From Candidatus Schekmanbacteria bacterium (GTDB taxonomy: Bacteria > CSSED10-310 > JACPHN01): a stretch of 64,000 nucleotides of DNA. The stretch spans positions 12,308-76,307 of the forward strand of contig JACPHN010000039.1 of NCBI GenBank assembly GCA_016188575.1. The letters are read 5' to 3'. The position numbers were made by a program, and so were the translations under genes. The notes under the pieces are model-generated. The model was not told where the DNA came from. It worked only from the letters and a program-made list of their open reading frames with translations, and searched no databases. Positions 33,637 to 42,240 of this stretch are shown here, piece after piece (the first letter of the stretch is position 1; each line of letters starts with the position of its first letter).

Positions 33637-35153
33637 CCGGGCCCGCGCTCGCGTCGCTGTCGCCTGAGCTGCTTGATGTACAGCGTCGCTGGTTCGATCT
33701 GCCTCGTAGGGAGCAGGACGACCTGTACGCTCGGGAGTTTGCTGCGCCCTTTGCCCGAGACTTCTCCAAATTGCCTCTTCATGGTGCGCCGCGCGACATG
33801 CCGCGGCCCCGCGCTCTTGTGAGCGTCCTCGGGTTGTCGTGGCAGCCCGTGGCCCTGATGGCTGCATGGTGCAGGCCCGAGCGGATGCTGATCCTCTGCA
33901 CCGACGAGTCGTTGAAGGTCACGCCGGCCGGCGACGGCGTCATCTCCTTCATTGCCCGTGTCGCGGGCGTCAAGAGCGAGGTGATCGAGCACGTTCGCGT
34001 TGGTGACCCTGGGGAAGCAGACATTTACCGCGCAGTCCGTGATTTTCTGCGCCGCGCTAAAGTTCCCCCGCGAGAGATCTTCGTCGACCCGACCGGCGGG
34101 AAGAAGTCGATGTCGGCCTCCGCCGCGCTGGCCGGGTTCCTCGCCGGCACGCCGCTCGTCTACGTCGACTACGGCCAGTATCATGGCCCCAACCGCATTC
34201 CGATCGCGGGGACCGAGTACCCGCGGCTCCTCGCAAACCCCCTCGAGGTGATGGGTGACCTCGAGCTGCGTGACGTATTCGGGGCGTTCAACCGGAGCGA
34301 CTTCAACGAGGCGGAGCGGCTCGCAGGAAGACTGGCTGCTCGCGTCTACGAGCCGCGCGAGGCCGAATGCCTCGAACGCCTTGCCCGAGGCTACGCGGCG
34401 TGGGATCGGTTTGACTTCCGTGCCGCTCATCTAGCGCTCCAGGAGGCTCGCGACGTGCTGGACCGCTTCGCCGACCAAGGCGGATGGGTCTGGGCATCCA
34501 CCGTGCGGGACGCGCTCGCACGCAACCTCCCTGCGCTCCATGACCTCGAACAGGTTCCGCGGCGGCCGGATCGGATAGAGGCAGGCGTCCCTTTGCTCGC
34601 CTGGTATCTCGCCGCGGCTGGTCGGTTCCTCGCCGTCGGAAAGCCGAGCCTCGCGGTGCTCCTCACGTATGCCGCCGTCGAGCGTTACGTGGACCTCTGT
34701 CTCTGGATCGATTTCAAGCTCGACGACGAGAAGCCCGATTACTCGCTAGTTGACTGCAAGCTCGATCGGGAGAAGCACCACGAAGCGGGTCGTCGACTCT
34801 TTGGCAAGGAGTACAGGCCGCGCGAGCTCGATGGCCCGATCATGTTCACGAACGGCGCACAGCTCCTTGCCGCCCTGGCGCCGGGACGACTCGCGATGGA
34901 TGACCTCGGGCTGTTGATGGGGCTCTCAAGCGCGAGGAACAGTTGCGAGTACGAGCACGGGTTCCTCCCGAAGATCCCCAAGTGCGAGGACGTCGAGCGG
35001 TATCTGCAGAGGGCGAAGCTGCTTATCGGGCGAGTGTGCAGTAGCGCGGAAGATCTCGATCACAGGCTACTCGATCACCGCTTCCCAACTCTTGACCTCG
35101 AGGAGGCGAGCATACCAACGTTTCCAACCCACGGAGAGAGAGCGGAGCACTGA
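33633..35153 (+). CDS. CRISPR ancillary ribonuclease, TIGR02710-type CARF-HEPN protein
   Basis: A cOA-activated RNase of the Csm6/Csx1 kind. The first 250 residues are CARF-like, with the TIGR02710 signature VDPTGGKKSMSASAALAGFL (about 148-167) and the following PIAGTEYPRLLANP. The C-terminal half is helical with a HEPN catalytic motif R435-x6-H442 (ARNSCEYEHGF). Length is 506 residues. Its position directly after cmr6 (ATGA overlap, GGAGAGGAGG site) and the intact Cas10 cyclase motif imply that cyclic oligoadenylate from Cmr2 activates it to degrade RNA during infection. Confidence 0.87.
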   Translation: MTGPALASLSPELLDVQRRWFDLPRREQDDLYAREFAAPFARDFSKLPLHGAPRDMPRPRALVSVLGLSWQPVALMAAWCRPERMLILCTDESLKVTPAGDGVISFIARVAGVKSEVIEHVRVGDPGEADIYRAVRDFLRRAKVPPREIFVDPTGGKKSMSASAALAGFLAGTPLVYVDYGQYHGPNRIPIAGTEYPRLLANPLEVMGDLELRDVFGAFNRSDFNEAERLAGRLAARVYEPREAECLERLARGYAAWDRFDFRAAHLALQEARDVLDRFADQGGWVWASTVRDALARNLPALHDLEQVPRRPDRIEAGVPLLAWYLAAAGRFLAVGKPSLAVLLTYAAVERYVDLCLWIDFKLDDEKPDYSLVDCKLDREKHHEAGRRLFGKEYRPRELDGPIMFTNGAQLLAALAPGRLAMDDLGLLMGLSSARNSCEYEHGFLPKIPKCEDVERYLQRAKLLIGRVCSSAEDLDHRLLDHRFPTLDLEEASIPTFPTHGERAEH

Positions 35154-35249
35154 CCATGGCCCTCATCACCCGCGGACGCGCCGGCAAGGCCATGGACCTG
35201 AGCACGACTTGCTGGCCGATGCGAAGCCGACGAAGCCCCGAGGTGACCC

Positions 35250-35549
35250 ATGAAAACCCGTTTGCCACTGGATGACGAGACGCTCGCAGCCTTCTGCCGC
35301 AAGCACGGCATCCGAAAGCTGTCGCTCTTCGGATCGGTGTTGAAGGGCGCTGCCCGCCCCGACAGCGATATCGATCTACTGGTCGAGTTCGAGCCCGGCT
35401 GTGCTCCGGGCCTCATCAGGCTGGCCTGGATGGAAAACGCGCTTTCCGACATGATGGGTCGGAAGGTCGATCTGCGGACACCTGGCGACCTGGGCCGGCA
35501 TTTCCGCGACGAGGTGATGAAAACGGCTGAGGTACAATATGCTCGGTGA
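35250..35549 (+). CDS. mntA: MntA-type nucleotidyltransferase antitoxin
   Basis: A 99-residue minimal nucleotidyltransferase. The motif GSVLKGAARPDSDIDLLVEF shows the Gly28-Ser29 pair and Asp40-x-Asp42 catalytic residues. In HepT/MntA modules MntA transfers AMP to a tyrosine on the HEPN toxin, silencing it. GAGGTGACCC precedes the ATG. The last 11 bases overlap hepT. Confidence 0.9.
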   Translation: MKTRLPLDDETLAAFCRKHGIRKLSLFGSVLKGAARPDSDIDLLVEFEPGCAPGLIRLAWMENALSDMMGRKVDLRTPGDLGRHFRDEVMKTAEVQYAR

Positions 35550-35880
35550 TGATCACGTTCGACTGCCAGACATGATCGACGAAGCAGAGACCGCCGTAGC
35601 CTTCGTAGCCGGGCGCAGCCAGGATGATCTCGACCGGGACCGGATGCTGTTTCACGCGCTGGTACGGGCTATCGAGGTCATGGGCGAGGCTGCGAGCAGG
35701 CTCTCTGTCGAGGCGCGTGCTGTAGCACCGCAGGTCCCCTGGAGGGACATCGTTTCGATGCGCAACCGACTGATTCACGGTTACGCGGCGATCGACCCGG
35801 ACGCCCTGTGGAAGACAGCGACAGAGGACATTCCGGCGCTTCTTCCGCTTCTTCGAGCACTCGCCACAAGCAACGATTGA
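35539..35880 (+). CDS. hepT: HepT-type HEPN ribonuclease toxin
   Basis: A 113-residue helical HEPN protein. The catalytic motif R75-x4-H80-x-Y82 (RNRLIHGY) is intact, and Tyr82 is the residue that MntA AMPylates in characterised pairs. Together they form a toxin-antitoxin or abortive-infection module placed immediately after the cmr operon. Confidence 0.9.
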   Translation: MLGDDHVRLPDMIDEAETAVAFVAGRSQDDLDRDRMLFHALVRAIEVMGEAASRLSVEARAVAPQVPWRDIVSMRNRLIHGYAAIDPDALWKTATEDIPALLPLLRALATSND

Positions 35881-36086
35881 GGGTTTGACATCGCCCTCAC
35901 CATCCACGAACGCATCGTCAGTGCCACGGACCTCCCATCCGGCGAGAACAATCGGCAGCGGCTCGAGCGCATCGCAAACGGCACTCGTAATTCGGCGGCG
36001 GAGAGACTCGACGAGCGATGAAGCGTGAAGGAAAAGCGTTTCTCTCGCCCCTTCCACCTCCATCGCTCATCCCTCATCCTTGCCTT

Positions 36087-37595
36087 CTACTCGTCCCGGG
36101 GAGCTTCCTCCGCCTTTACCGCAACATAGCGGGACCCGCCGTTCGGACGCCGGATAAAGAACAGCACGGCATCCCCCGGCTGAACTTCCGCGACCGCCGC
36201 GCGGTACTCTTCCATATCCGCTACCTTCTTCTGATTCACCTCGAGGATGACGTCACCGCGGCGAAGCGGCGGCTTGGCTCTGGCAGCGGGCGACCGCGGG
36301 TCGACATCGGTGATCAGAACACCAGTGGCTTCCTCCAGACCGAGCCTCTTGGCGAGGTCCGCCGTGAGGGTCTGCGCTTCAATCCCGACGTAGCCGCGCG
36401 AATCCCCGCTGGTGCCACTGCCGACCGGCTGCTCATCTTCTTCCGGAAGCACACCCAGGACGAGATTGAACTGCTTCTTCTGTCCCTCCCGGACGACATC
36501 GACCTTGACCTTGGCGCCGGGGGGGAGTGCCGCCACCATTGAGGGCAGAGCATCGTGGCTTGAAACCGCCTTGCCGTCGAAACCGACGATCACGTCCTTG
36601 GCCTGCAGCCCGGACTTCGCCGCCGGTGAATCGTCGGTGACACGCACGACGAGCGCTCCCTCGGCCGATGGCAGACCAAGCGCCGAGGCGATGTCCGCAC
36701 CGACCTCCTGGATCTCAACCCCGAGCCAGCCGCGCACGACCTTGCCCGTCTTCTTGAGCTGCGAGATGATGTTGCCCGCCATATTGATCGGGATCGCGAA
36801 ACCGATGCCCGCCGACTGGCCCGTTCGCGAATAGATGGCGGTATTGATACCCACAACCTTACCCGTAATGTCGACCAGCGGTCCACCTGAATTCCCCGGA
36901 TTGATGGAGGCGTCGGTCTGAATGAAATCCTCGTACGGCCCGATCCCCAGCCCCGTCCGGCCCATGGCGCTGACCACGCCCACCGTGACGGTGTGGCCCA
37001 GGGCGAAAGGATTGCCGACCGCCATGACCCAGTCACCGACCTCGAGGCGAGCGGAATCTCCGATCTCGACCGTTCCGGTCAGCGCGTGCAGGTCGCCTTT
37101 CACCTTGAGCAGCGCGATGTCCGTCTTGGAATCCTTGCCAATCAGCTCCGCGTCAAACTCCTTGTTCGACAGCGTGATGACCTTGATTTCCTCGGCTTTC
37201 TCGATGACGTGGTAGTTCGTCACCACGTGCCCGTCGTCGTCGATGACGAAACCGCTGCCGAGTGACTGCTGCCTGAGCTCCGGAGCGTTTTCGCCGAAGC
37301 GCCGATCAGAGAAGGGATCGAGGAAAAAGTGAAACGGACTCTGCAGCTCCGCCTCGCGGAGGACTCTGGTGGACGAGATGTTGACGACGTGGGGTTTGAC
37401 TTTGCTGGCGATGGTGCGAAAGGTCGATGTGGTCAAGACCACACCGTTTTCAGGCTCGGCGGATTTCTCTTGAGCATTGGCGGGCGGCGAGGATACCAGG
37501 CTCGGCAATTCGTGCCGGGCGGCAGGCAGCACCATCAAGCCGGTGGCCAGAAACAGGATAACAAACAACCAACGCGCGATTTCTCTTGGTTTCAT
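36087..37595 (-). CDS. degP: DegP/HtrA-family periplasmic serine protease
   Basis: A 502-residue Do-type protease-chaperone for misfolded envelope proteins. An N-terminal hydrophobic segment (WLFVILFLATGLMVL) exports or anchors it. The catalytic triad is visible: His in TNYHVIE, Asp in KTDIALLKV, Ser in GNSGGPLV. Two PDZ domains follow (GWLGVEIQEVGAD..., then GYVGIEAQTLTAD...). Lies 23 bases after murF on the same strand, with GAGGAAA before its ATG, suggesting it ends a moa-mur-deg transcription unit. Confidence 0.95.
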   Translation of the reverse strand: MKPREIARWLFVILFLATGLMVLPAARHELPSLVSSPPANAQEKSAEPENGVVLTTSTFRTIASKVKPHVVNISSTRVLREAELQSPFHFFLDPFSDRRFGENAPELRQQSLGSGFVIDDDGHVVTNYHVIEKAEEIKVITLSNKEFDAELIGKDSKTDIALLKVKGDLHALTGTVEIGDSARLEVGDWVMAVGNPFALGHTVTVGVVSAMGRTGLGIGPYEDFIQTDASINPGNSGGPLVDITGKVVGINTAIYSRTGQSAGIGFAIPINMAGNIISQLKKTGKVVRGWLGVEIQEVGADIASALGLPSAEGALVVRVTDDSPAAKSGLQAKDVIVGFDGKAVSSHDALPSMVAALPPGAKVKVDVVREGQKKQFNLVLGVLPEEDEQPVGSGTSGDSRGYVGIEAQTLTADLAKRLGLEEATGVLITDVDPRSPAARAKPPLRRGDVILEVNQKKVADMEEYRAAVAEVQPGDAVLFFIRRPNGGSRYVAVKAEEAPRDE

Positions 37596-37618
37596 CGGTA
37601 GCGGTTTCCTCGCTCGGG

Positions 37619-39133
37619 TTACGAATGAAATTCTTGGCAGGCTGTCCTCTTCCCCTGAGAAACCGCGGAGGCGCTGTCAGGTTCCGCGAGCAACCGCACG
37701 ATCTCCGAAAACGCCCGTTCCATGGCGGCACCACGCGATCCTTTGATGAGCACGTGGTCTCCGGGCTGCAGGGCGGCGACGACGGCCGCGGCCAGGAGCG
37801 CGTGGGTCGCTTGCCAGCAAAGCATGCCGGGGCGAGCGGCGGAGGCACCGGCGCCGTCGTGGATGTATTTGGCCAGTGCGCCGGTAGTGAAAATCCCGGA
37901 AAAGCCGCGCTCCGCGAGCAATCCGCCGATGTTCCGGTGGGCCTGTTCGCTGCCCGGGCCGAGCTCGAGCATGTCGCCGAGAACCGCGATTGCCCGGCCT
38001 CCGGCTGCCATGTCCAAAAGGGTGCTCGCGCCCGCCGCCACGGAGGCGGGTGAGGCATTGTAGGCATCCAGCAACACAGAGACCGTCCCGCCGCCCGGCA
38101 GGCCGATCGACCTCACTTCGAGGCGCATGGGGAGCCCCCTGAAAGTCGTCAGGCGTTCGCTCATGACGTGCGGGTCTTCTCCGAGGACGAGGCCGACTGC
38201 GAGCGCTGCGGCCACATTCAGCGCGCTGTGCCGCCCCGGCAACGGGGCGATGAGCTCGAGCGCGATGGGAGGCGCGTCGCGGATGGTGCCACGGAGCGAA
38301 ACCCGGTAGTGCCCTCCCGGTCCGCCGGCGGCGGCGGTCAGCCGCAGATGGTCGCCCGCGGCCGCGCTCATGGCGCGCGTACCGTAGCGCACGACCCGGA
38401 CGCTTCGTTGCCGCAGGCGCTCCGCGATGCGCTCGCACCGGGCATCGTCGGCACACAGAACGGCGGCACCGCGGGCCTCCAGCCGCGAGAAGATCTCCCC
38501 TTTTTCGTCCGCGATTTCGTCGAGACTTGCGAAGAACTCGGCGTGCACCATCGCGACGTTGGTCATGACGGCAACGGAGGGGCGCGCCAGGGCCGCCAGG
38601 CGATCCATCTCTCCGGGCCTGCTGATTCCCATTTCCAGGACCGCGGCGCGCGGGCTTGGGCTGCAGCCGAGCAGCGCGAGTGGCAGGCCGATCTGGCCAT
38701 TGAGGTTTCCGGGCGTGGCGTGGACCCGTGGGCGGCCTCCTAACACGCACGCAATGAGCTCCTTGACGGTCGACTTCCCGACGCTACCGGTGATGCCCAC
38801 GAGCGGCGCATTGAGCTGTCCGCGGTAGGCGGTGGCCCAGGCCTGCAAGCCGGTGAGCGGTTGGTCGTGCAGAATGACGGCTGCGTCCTCGGGGTCATCG
38901 ATGCGCGTGCACAGCACCGCGGCACCGCGGCGGAGCGCCTCGCCGACGAAGGCGTTGCCGTCGACCCGCTCGCCGGGGAGAGCGACAAACAGGTCGCCCG
39001 GTTCCAGCACCCGGGAATCGACGCTCAGACCGCTGACGACTCGATCCTGAATGTCGGCCCGCGTCGCGGCGCGTCCGCACGCCAGTGCGGCGATCTCGCG
39101 CAGAGTCCAGGATCTGCCAAGCTCAACTCTCAT
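37619..39133 (-). CDS. murF: UDP-N-acetylmuramoyl-tripeptide--D-alanyl-D-alanine ligase MurF
   Basis: MurF adds D-Ala-D-Ala to the UDP-MurNAc-tripeptide in peptidoglycan synthesis. The Mur-ligase P-loop is LVGITGSVGKSTVKELI (about residues 111-127), followed by TPGNLNGQIGLPLALL and the EMGISRPGEM motif typical of MurF, then the C-terminal substrate domain (LLDAYNASPASVAAG). Length is 504 residues, slightly long. It overlaps murE by 11 bases, consistent with a shared transcript. Confidence 0.95.
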   Translation of the reverse strand: MRVELGRSWTLREIAALACGRAATRADIQDRVVSGLSVDSRVLEPGDLFVALPGERVDGNAFVGEALRRGAAVLCTRIDDPEDAAVILHDQPLTGLQAWATAYRGQLNAPLVGITGSVGKSTVKELIACVLGGRPRVHATPGNLNGQIGLPLALLGCSPSPRAAVLEMGISRPGEMDRLAALARPSVAVMTNVAMVHAEFFASLDEIADEKGEIFSRLEARGAAVLCADDARCERIAERLRQRSVRVVRYGTRAMSAAAGDHLRLTAAAGGPGGHYRVSLRGTIRDAPPIALELIAPLPGRHSALNVAAALAVGLVLGEDPHVMSERLTTFRGLPMRLEVRSIGLPGGGTVSVLLDAYNASPASVAAGASTLLDMAAGGRAIAVLGDMLELGPGSEQAHRNIGGLLAERGFSGIFTTGALAKYIHDGAGASAARPGMLCWQATHALLAAAVVAALQPGDHVLIKGSRGAAMERAFSEIVRLLAEPDSASAVSQGKRTACQEFHS

Positions 39134-40727
39134 TGGCGACTCCCCACCCGGCGGCCCCCAGAGCCTTTCGCGCGGTGTCCCGATCGCTGAACGGGAGGAC
39201 TCGGTTGCCGATGATCTGTGTCGCTTCGTGGCCCTTGCCGGCCAGAATCACGGCGTCGCCGGGGGCGGCCCAGGCGATGGCCGTCCTGATCGCTTCCTCG
39301 CGATCCGGGCAGACCCGCAAGCGCGAGCGGTCACGGTTTTCGACACCCCGCAGCATGGCGGCGAGGATGTCGCCGGGGTCCTCACTGCGCGGGTTGTCGG
39401 TCGTCAAGATCGCAAGGTCCGCCATCTCCAGCGCGAGGCGCGCCATCAGCGGCCGTTTCGAAGGGTCACGATCGCCGCCGCAGCCAATTAGTACCGCGAG
39501 GCGGCGGGGTGCGGCGGCACGGGCCGCGCTCAGCAGGCTTTCGAGCCCGGCAGGATTGTGTGCGAAATCGACGATCACCGTGAATGGCTGCCCGAGATCG
39601 ACGCGCTCGAAGCGGCCGGGGACGCCGGGAAAGTCTGCCAGCGCCACGGCCGCAGCTTGCAGCTCCCCGCCCAGCGCGGAGACCACCGAAAGCGCGACGA
39701 GACTGTTTTCGACATTGAAGAGGCCAGGCATCGGCACCCGAACGGCAAATTCCTGGACGCCGCCACCCACCGCGTGCGCGCGCGCAGTATAGCACATGTC
39801 GAAACCCTGCGGGCGCGGCTCCAGTGCCAGCAACGCGGTTTCGGAGGCGGGCGGCGGCGAGCACGGGGCAACGGCAAACGTGCACACCGTGACGTCGCTC
39901 GGCAACACAACGCCGCCGACGCCTGGAAGGTCGCGCCAGTTCGCCGGGAGAATGGCGGTGCCCCCGGCTCGCACTCCGGCGGTCAAGAGCAGGCTCTTGG
40001 CGCTGCCATACGCGGCGATGCCGCCGTGGTAGTCGAGGTGCTCATTACCGCGCAGGTTGGTCAGGGCCGCGCACGTGAACCGCAGGCCGGCGAGACGGCG
40101 CTGCGCCAGACCGTGCGATGAGACCTCTACGGCTGCCGCCCGAGCGCCCGCGTCCCGAAGCTCGGCGAGCGCCGCTTGCAGATCGGCGGCATCCGGGGTC
40201 GTAAGCACCGGGCTCCCGAGCGGCACTTCGCGTTGCCGGCGGCCCGGGTGCCACACCCCGATCGTGCCGACGATCCCGGTGGGGATACCGAGGCGCTCGA
40301 GTATCCAGGCGGTCATGAACGATGTTGTCGTCTTGCCATTGGTGCCGGTTATTCCCGCCATCGCCAGCGCCGCTGCCGGCTCGCCGTGGGCGAGGCCCTG
40401 GGCCACCGCCCAGGCCGCGCGCAGGTCGCTGACCCGCAGCCAGGCGGGCGCGGACAGCGCGCCCGCGAGCAGCTCCGCAGCGCCGCTTCCTGCTACGATC
40501 GCGCTCGCGCCTCGCGCGATCGCCGCGCCGATATCCGCGGCCCCGTCCCGGTGGGCTCCGGGCCAGGCCAGGAACAGGTCCCCGGGCCCCAGCTCGCCCG
40601 CGTCTCTGCTCACCCGCAACACCACGACGTCGCGCGCACCCGCTCCTCCGCCCAGCTCGCAGGCCACCCCGGCCGCGGCAAGCGCCTCCTGCAGCGCGGC
40701 GACGGTAAAAGGCAGCGCCCCGGTCAC
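39123..40727 (-). CDS. murE: UDP-N-acetylmuramoyl-tripeptide synthetase MurE, meso-DAP type
   Basis: MurE adds the third stem residue. The P-loop is ITGTNGKTTTSFMTAWILE, then TTPDAADLQAAL and the VEVSSHGLAQ motif. The amino-acid site has DNPR (TTDNPRSEDP), the signature for meso-diaminopimelate rather than lysine, and the GKGHE block follows. The GTG at 40727 is used because it overlaps the moaD-moaE stop (GTGA). The N-terminal UDP-sugar domain is present though divergent. Length is 534 residues. Confidence 0.93.
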   Translation of the reverse strand: MTGALPFTVAALQEALAAAGVACELGGGAGARDVVVLRVSRDAGELGPGDLFLAWPGAHRDGAADIGAAIARGASAIVAGSGAAELLAGALSAPAWLRVSDLRAAWAVAQGLAHGEPAAALAMAGITGTNGKTTTSFMTAWILERLGIPTGIVGTIGVWHPGRRQREVPLGSPVLTTPDAADLQAALAELRDAGARAAAVEVSSHGLAQRRLAGLRFTCAALTNLRGNEHLDYHGGIAAYGSAKSLLLTAGVRAGGTAILPANWRDLPGVGGVVLPSDVTVCTFAVAPCSPPPASETALLALEPRPQGFDMCYTARAHAVGGGVQEFAVRVPMPGLFNVENSLVALSVVSALGGELQAAAVALADFPGVPGRFERVDLGQPFTVIVDFAHNPAGLESLLSAARAAAPRRLAVLIGCGGDRDPSKRPLMARLALEMADLAILTTDNPRSEDPGDILAAMLRGVENRDRSRLRVCPDREEAIRTAIAWAAPGDAVILAGKGHEATQIIGNRVLPFSDRDTARKALGAAGWGVANES

Positions 40728-41437
40728 GTCGTCCCGCTCTCTTCCGCGCCCACCCACGAAGCCGTACCATCGGCATAGATCTCGCGCTTGAAGATCGGCA
40801 CGAGCTCCTTGATGCGCTCGATCGCCTCGCGACACGCCGCGAAGGCCGCCGCGCGATGGGGCGCCGAAACGACGATCGCCAGCGCTTCTTCCCCGATCGC
40901 CAGCGGCCCCAAACGGTGCATGATCGCAATGCCCTCGAGATCGTGGCGCTGCCGGAGGTCCCGCCCGAGGCGGTCAAGCTCCGCCGCCGCCATTGGCTCA
41001 TACGCCTCATAGGCCAGTCGCTGGACGACCTTGCCGCGGTGGCGGTTCCGTACCACCCCGATAAACTCCACGACAGCTCCCGCAGCGGGGCTCGCCACCG
41101 CGCGCCGCAGCGCTTCGAGCTGAATGGGCTCCCGGGTCAGGCCGACGTGGAAGCGCGCCGGCACCTCCGTTTCCGCATCTGTTTCGCCGGCGCCACCCGC
41201 GAGGGGCGGAAAGATCGCGACTTCCGCGCCTTCGCGCAAGGCGCCGTCGCCGCCGACGTGCTCGCGATCCACGGCGAATCGCGTCATCGACCATCGCGTC
41301 GAAAGCACGGGCCAGGTGCGCACGAGCACCTCCCAAAGGTCACTGACGACGGGTCGATCGCCGGGAATCTCGAGCGTTTCGCTGGAACGACCGAGGAGGT
41401 CCCGATAGAACCCAAAGAAAAGAACGGTGACTCGCAT
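40724..41437 (-). CDS. Fused molybdopterin synthase MoaD-MoaE
   Basis: A natural fusion of the sulfur carrier MoaD (about residues 1-85) and the catalytic subunit MoaE (90-237). MoaD starts RVTVLFFGFYRDLLGRSSE and reaches its Gly-Gly thiocarboxylate end internally (FPPLAGG). MoaE shows GAVVEFIGVVRNRHRGK, the LAYEAYEPMA strand and VPIFKREIYADG. Molybdopterin synthase converts cyclic pyranopterin phosphate to molybdopterin. Because the Gly-Gly must be free to carry sulfur, processing between domains is expected, as for mycobacterial MoaX. The ATG at 41437 is chosen over longer frames, and it heads the mur operon. Confidence 0.92.
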   Translation of the reverse strand: MRVTVLFFGFYRDLLGRSSETLEIPGDRPVVSDLWEVLVRTWPVLSTRWSMTRFAVDREHVGGDGALREGAEVAIFPPLAGGAGETDAETEVPARFHVGLTREPIQLEALRRAVASPAAGAVVEFIGVVRNRHRGKVVQRLAYEAYEPMAAAELDRLGRDLRQRHDLEGIAIMHRLGPLAIGEEALAIVVSAPHRAAAFAACREAIERIKELVPIFKREIYADGTASWVGAEESGTT

Positions 41438-41866
41438 GTCTGTGCTCGTTAGCACCTCCGATACCCCGGGCGCAAGGCCGTGACGCCACACCTGTGCGAG
41501 TGGGGCGCGATGGTATCTGTTTGCCCCCTTCCCCGCTTGCGGCCAAGCGCCTATCCCGGTAGGCCCGTAGCTCGCCAGGTACTCAACGCCAGCGCGACAT
41601 GCCACGAGCATCCCGTGCGAAGAACGAAGAGGATGGCGTTCATCGCTCGGCGGGGATCGGTGGGCGGATGGTGACAGCCGAGCGGGTGGGGTTTTCGTGG
41701 AGGCAGAAGGGGTAGGATTCTCTGAGCTCAGGTGAACAGTTACCCCTGCGGCCGGCGGGCGCGCCGCAGGTGACGGAGGCGGAGCGGCGCGACTGCCTGG
41801 ATGCGGTGGTTAGTGGGTGGCAGCGGGGGTCTGGTGACTCGAGGTCGGACCGGCCATACTTGCCGT

Positions 41867-42014
41867 AGATAAAACATCTAAGGCGATTCTGGCCGCCAAT
41901 TCGCCTCAATTCGCCCCGTTTTCGGCCACTTTTCGCGCAGATGGCCGTATCTATGGCAACTATGGCCGGTTTTTCAAGAATTCCCCGGCCAGATTCGCGT
42001 TAGATGTTTTATCT
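41867..42014. mobile_element. MITE-like element, 148 bases with 28-bp terminal inverted repeats
   Basis: The left end begins AGATAAAACATCTAAGGCGA and is matched, in inverted form, at the right end (41987-42014) at 26 of 28 positions. A second, nested inverted repeat pairs 41852-41871 with 41948-41967 (18 of 20). An 8-base direct repeat, AATTCGCC, sits inside. There is no open frame. The structure suggests a miniature inverted-repeat element or the remnant ends of an insertion sequence. No target-site duplication is obvious. Confidence 0.65.
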
Positions 42015-42076
42015 CATCGGAAAGTGGCCGGTCTGTCGTCTGATCCTCGCGCGGCTACGCTCTTCGCGTTACCGTA

Positions 42077-42098
42077 GCGGCGCGATTCATCGCGCCGC
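42077..42098. repeat. REP-like palindrome, second copy
   Basis: GCGGCGCGAT-TC-ATCGCGCCGC, a perfect 10-bp stem with a 2-base loop followed by AATG, almost the same as the palindrome at 14313-14334. Confidence 0.75.
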
Positions 42099-42240
42099 AA
42101 TGCCCGTGCAGGCGCGACAATGTGCAGCACGCGTTGCAGGGCAGGGTTTCAGACCGGCTGACGAATGGATGAGGCATCGTTGCGCAACGAGTGCGCGAGG
42201 CGCGGGGGGAGGGAGGGTGAACACATACCAATTTCCAATC

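Larger units (their letters stand above)
41438..42240. other. Gene-free spacer of 800 bases with repeats
   Basis: No convincing coding sequence was found. This spacer holds a nested inverted-repeat element (41852-42014) and a REP-like palindrome (42077-42098), annotated separately. The upstream part should contain the promoter for the moaD-moaE/mur operon, but no clear consensus box stands out. Confidence 0.6.

Noticed and set aside
35881-36030. Remnant reading frame after hepT (FDIALTIHERIVSATDL)
   Set aside because: It lacks a start, is about 45 residues, and matches no family I recognise; treated as spacer.
35154-36086. A CRISPR array near the cmr operon
   Set aside because: I looked for regularly spaced repeats of 25-40 bases on both sides of the operon and found none; the flanking spacers are short or hold only toxin-antitoxin genes.
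41640-41909. Minus-strand frame of 89 residues in the repeat-rich spacer
   Set aside because: Runs into the inverted-repeat element, has no family features and lacks a good start signal.
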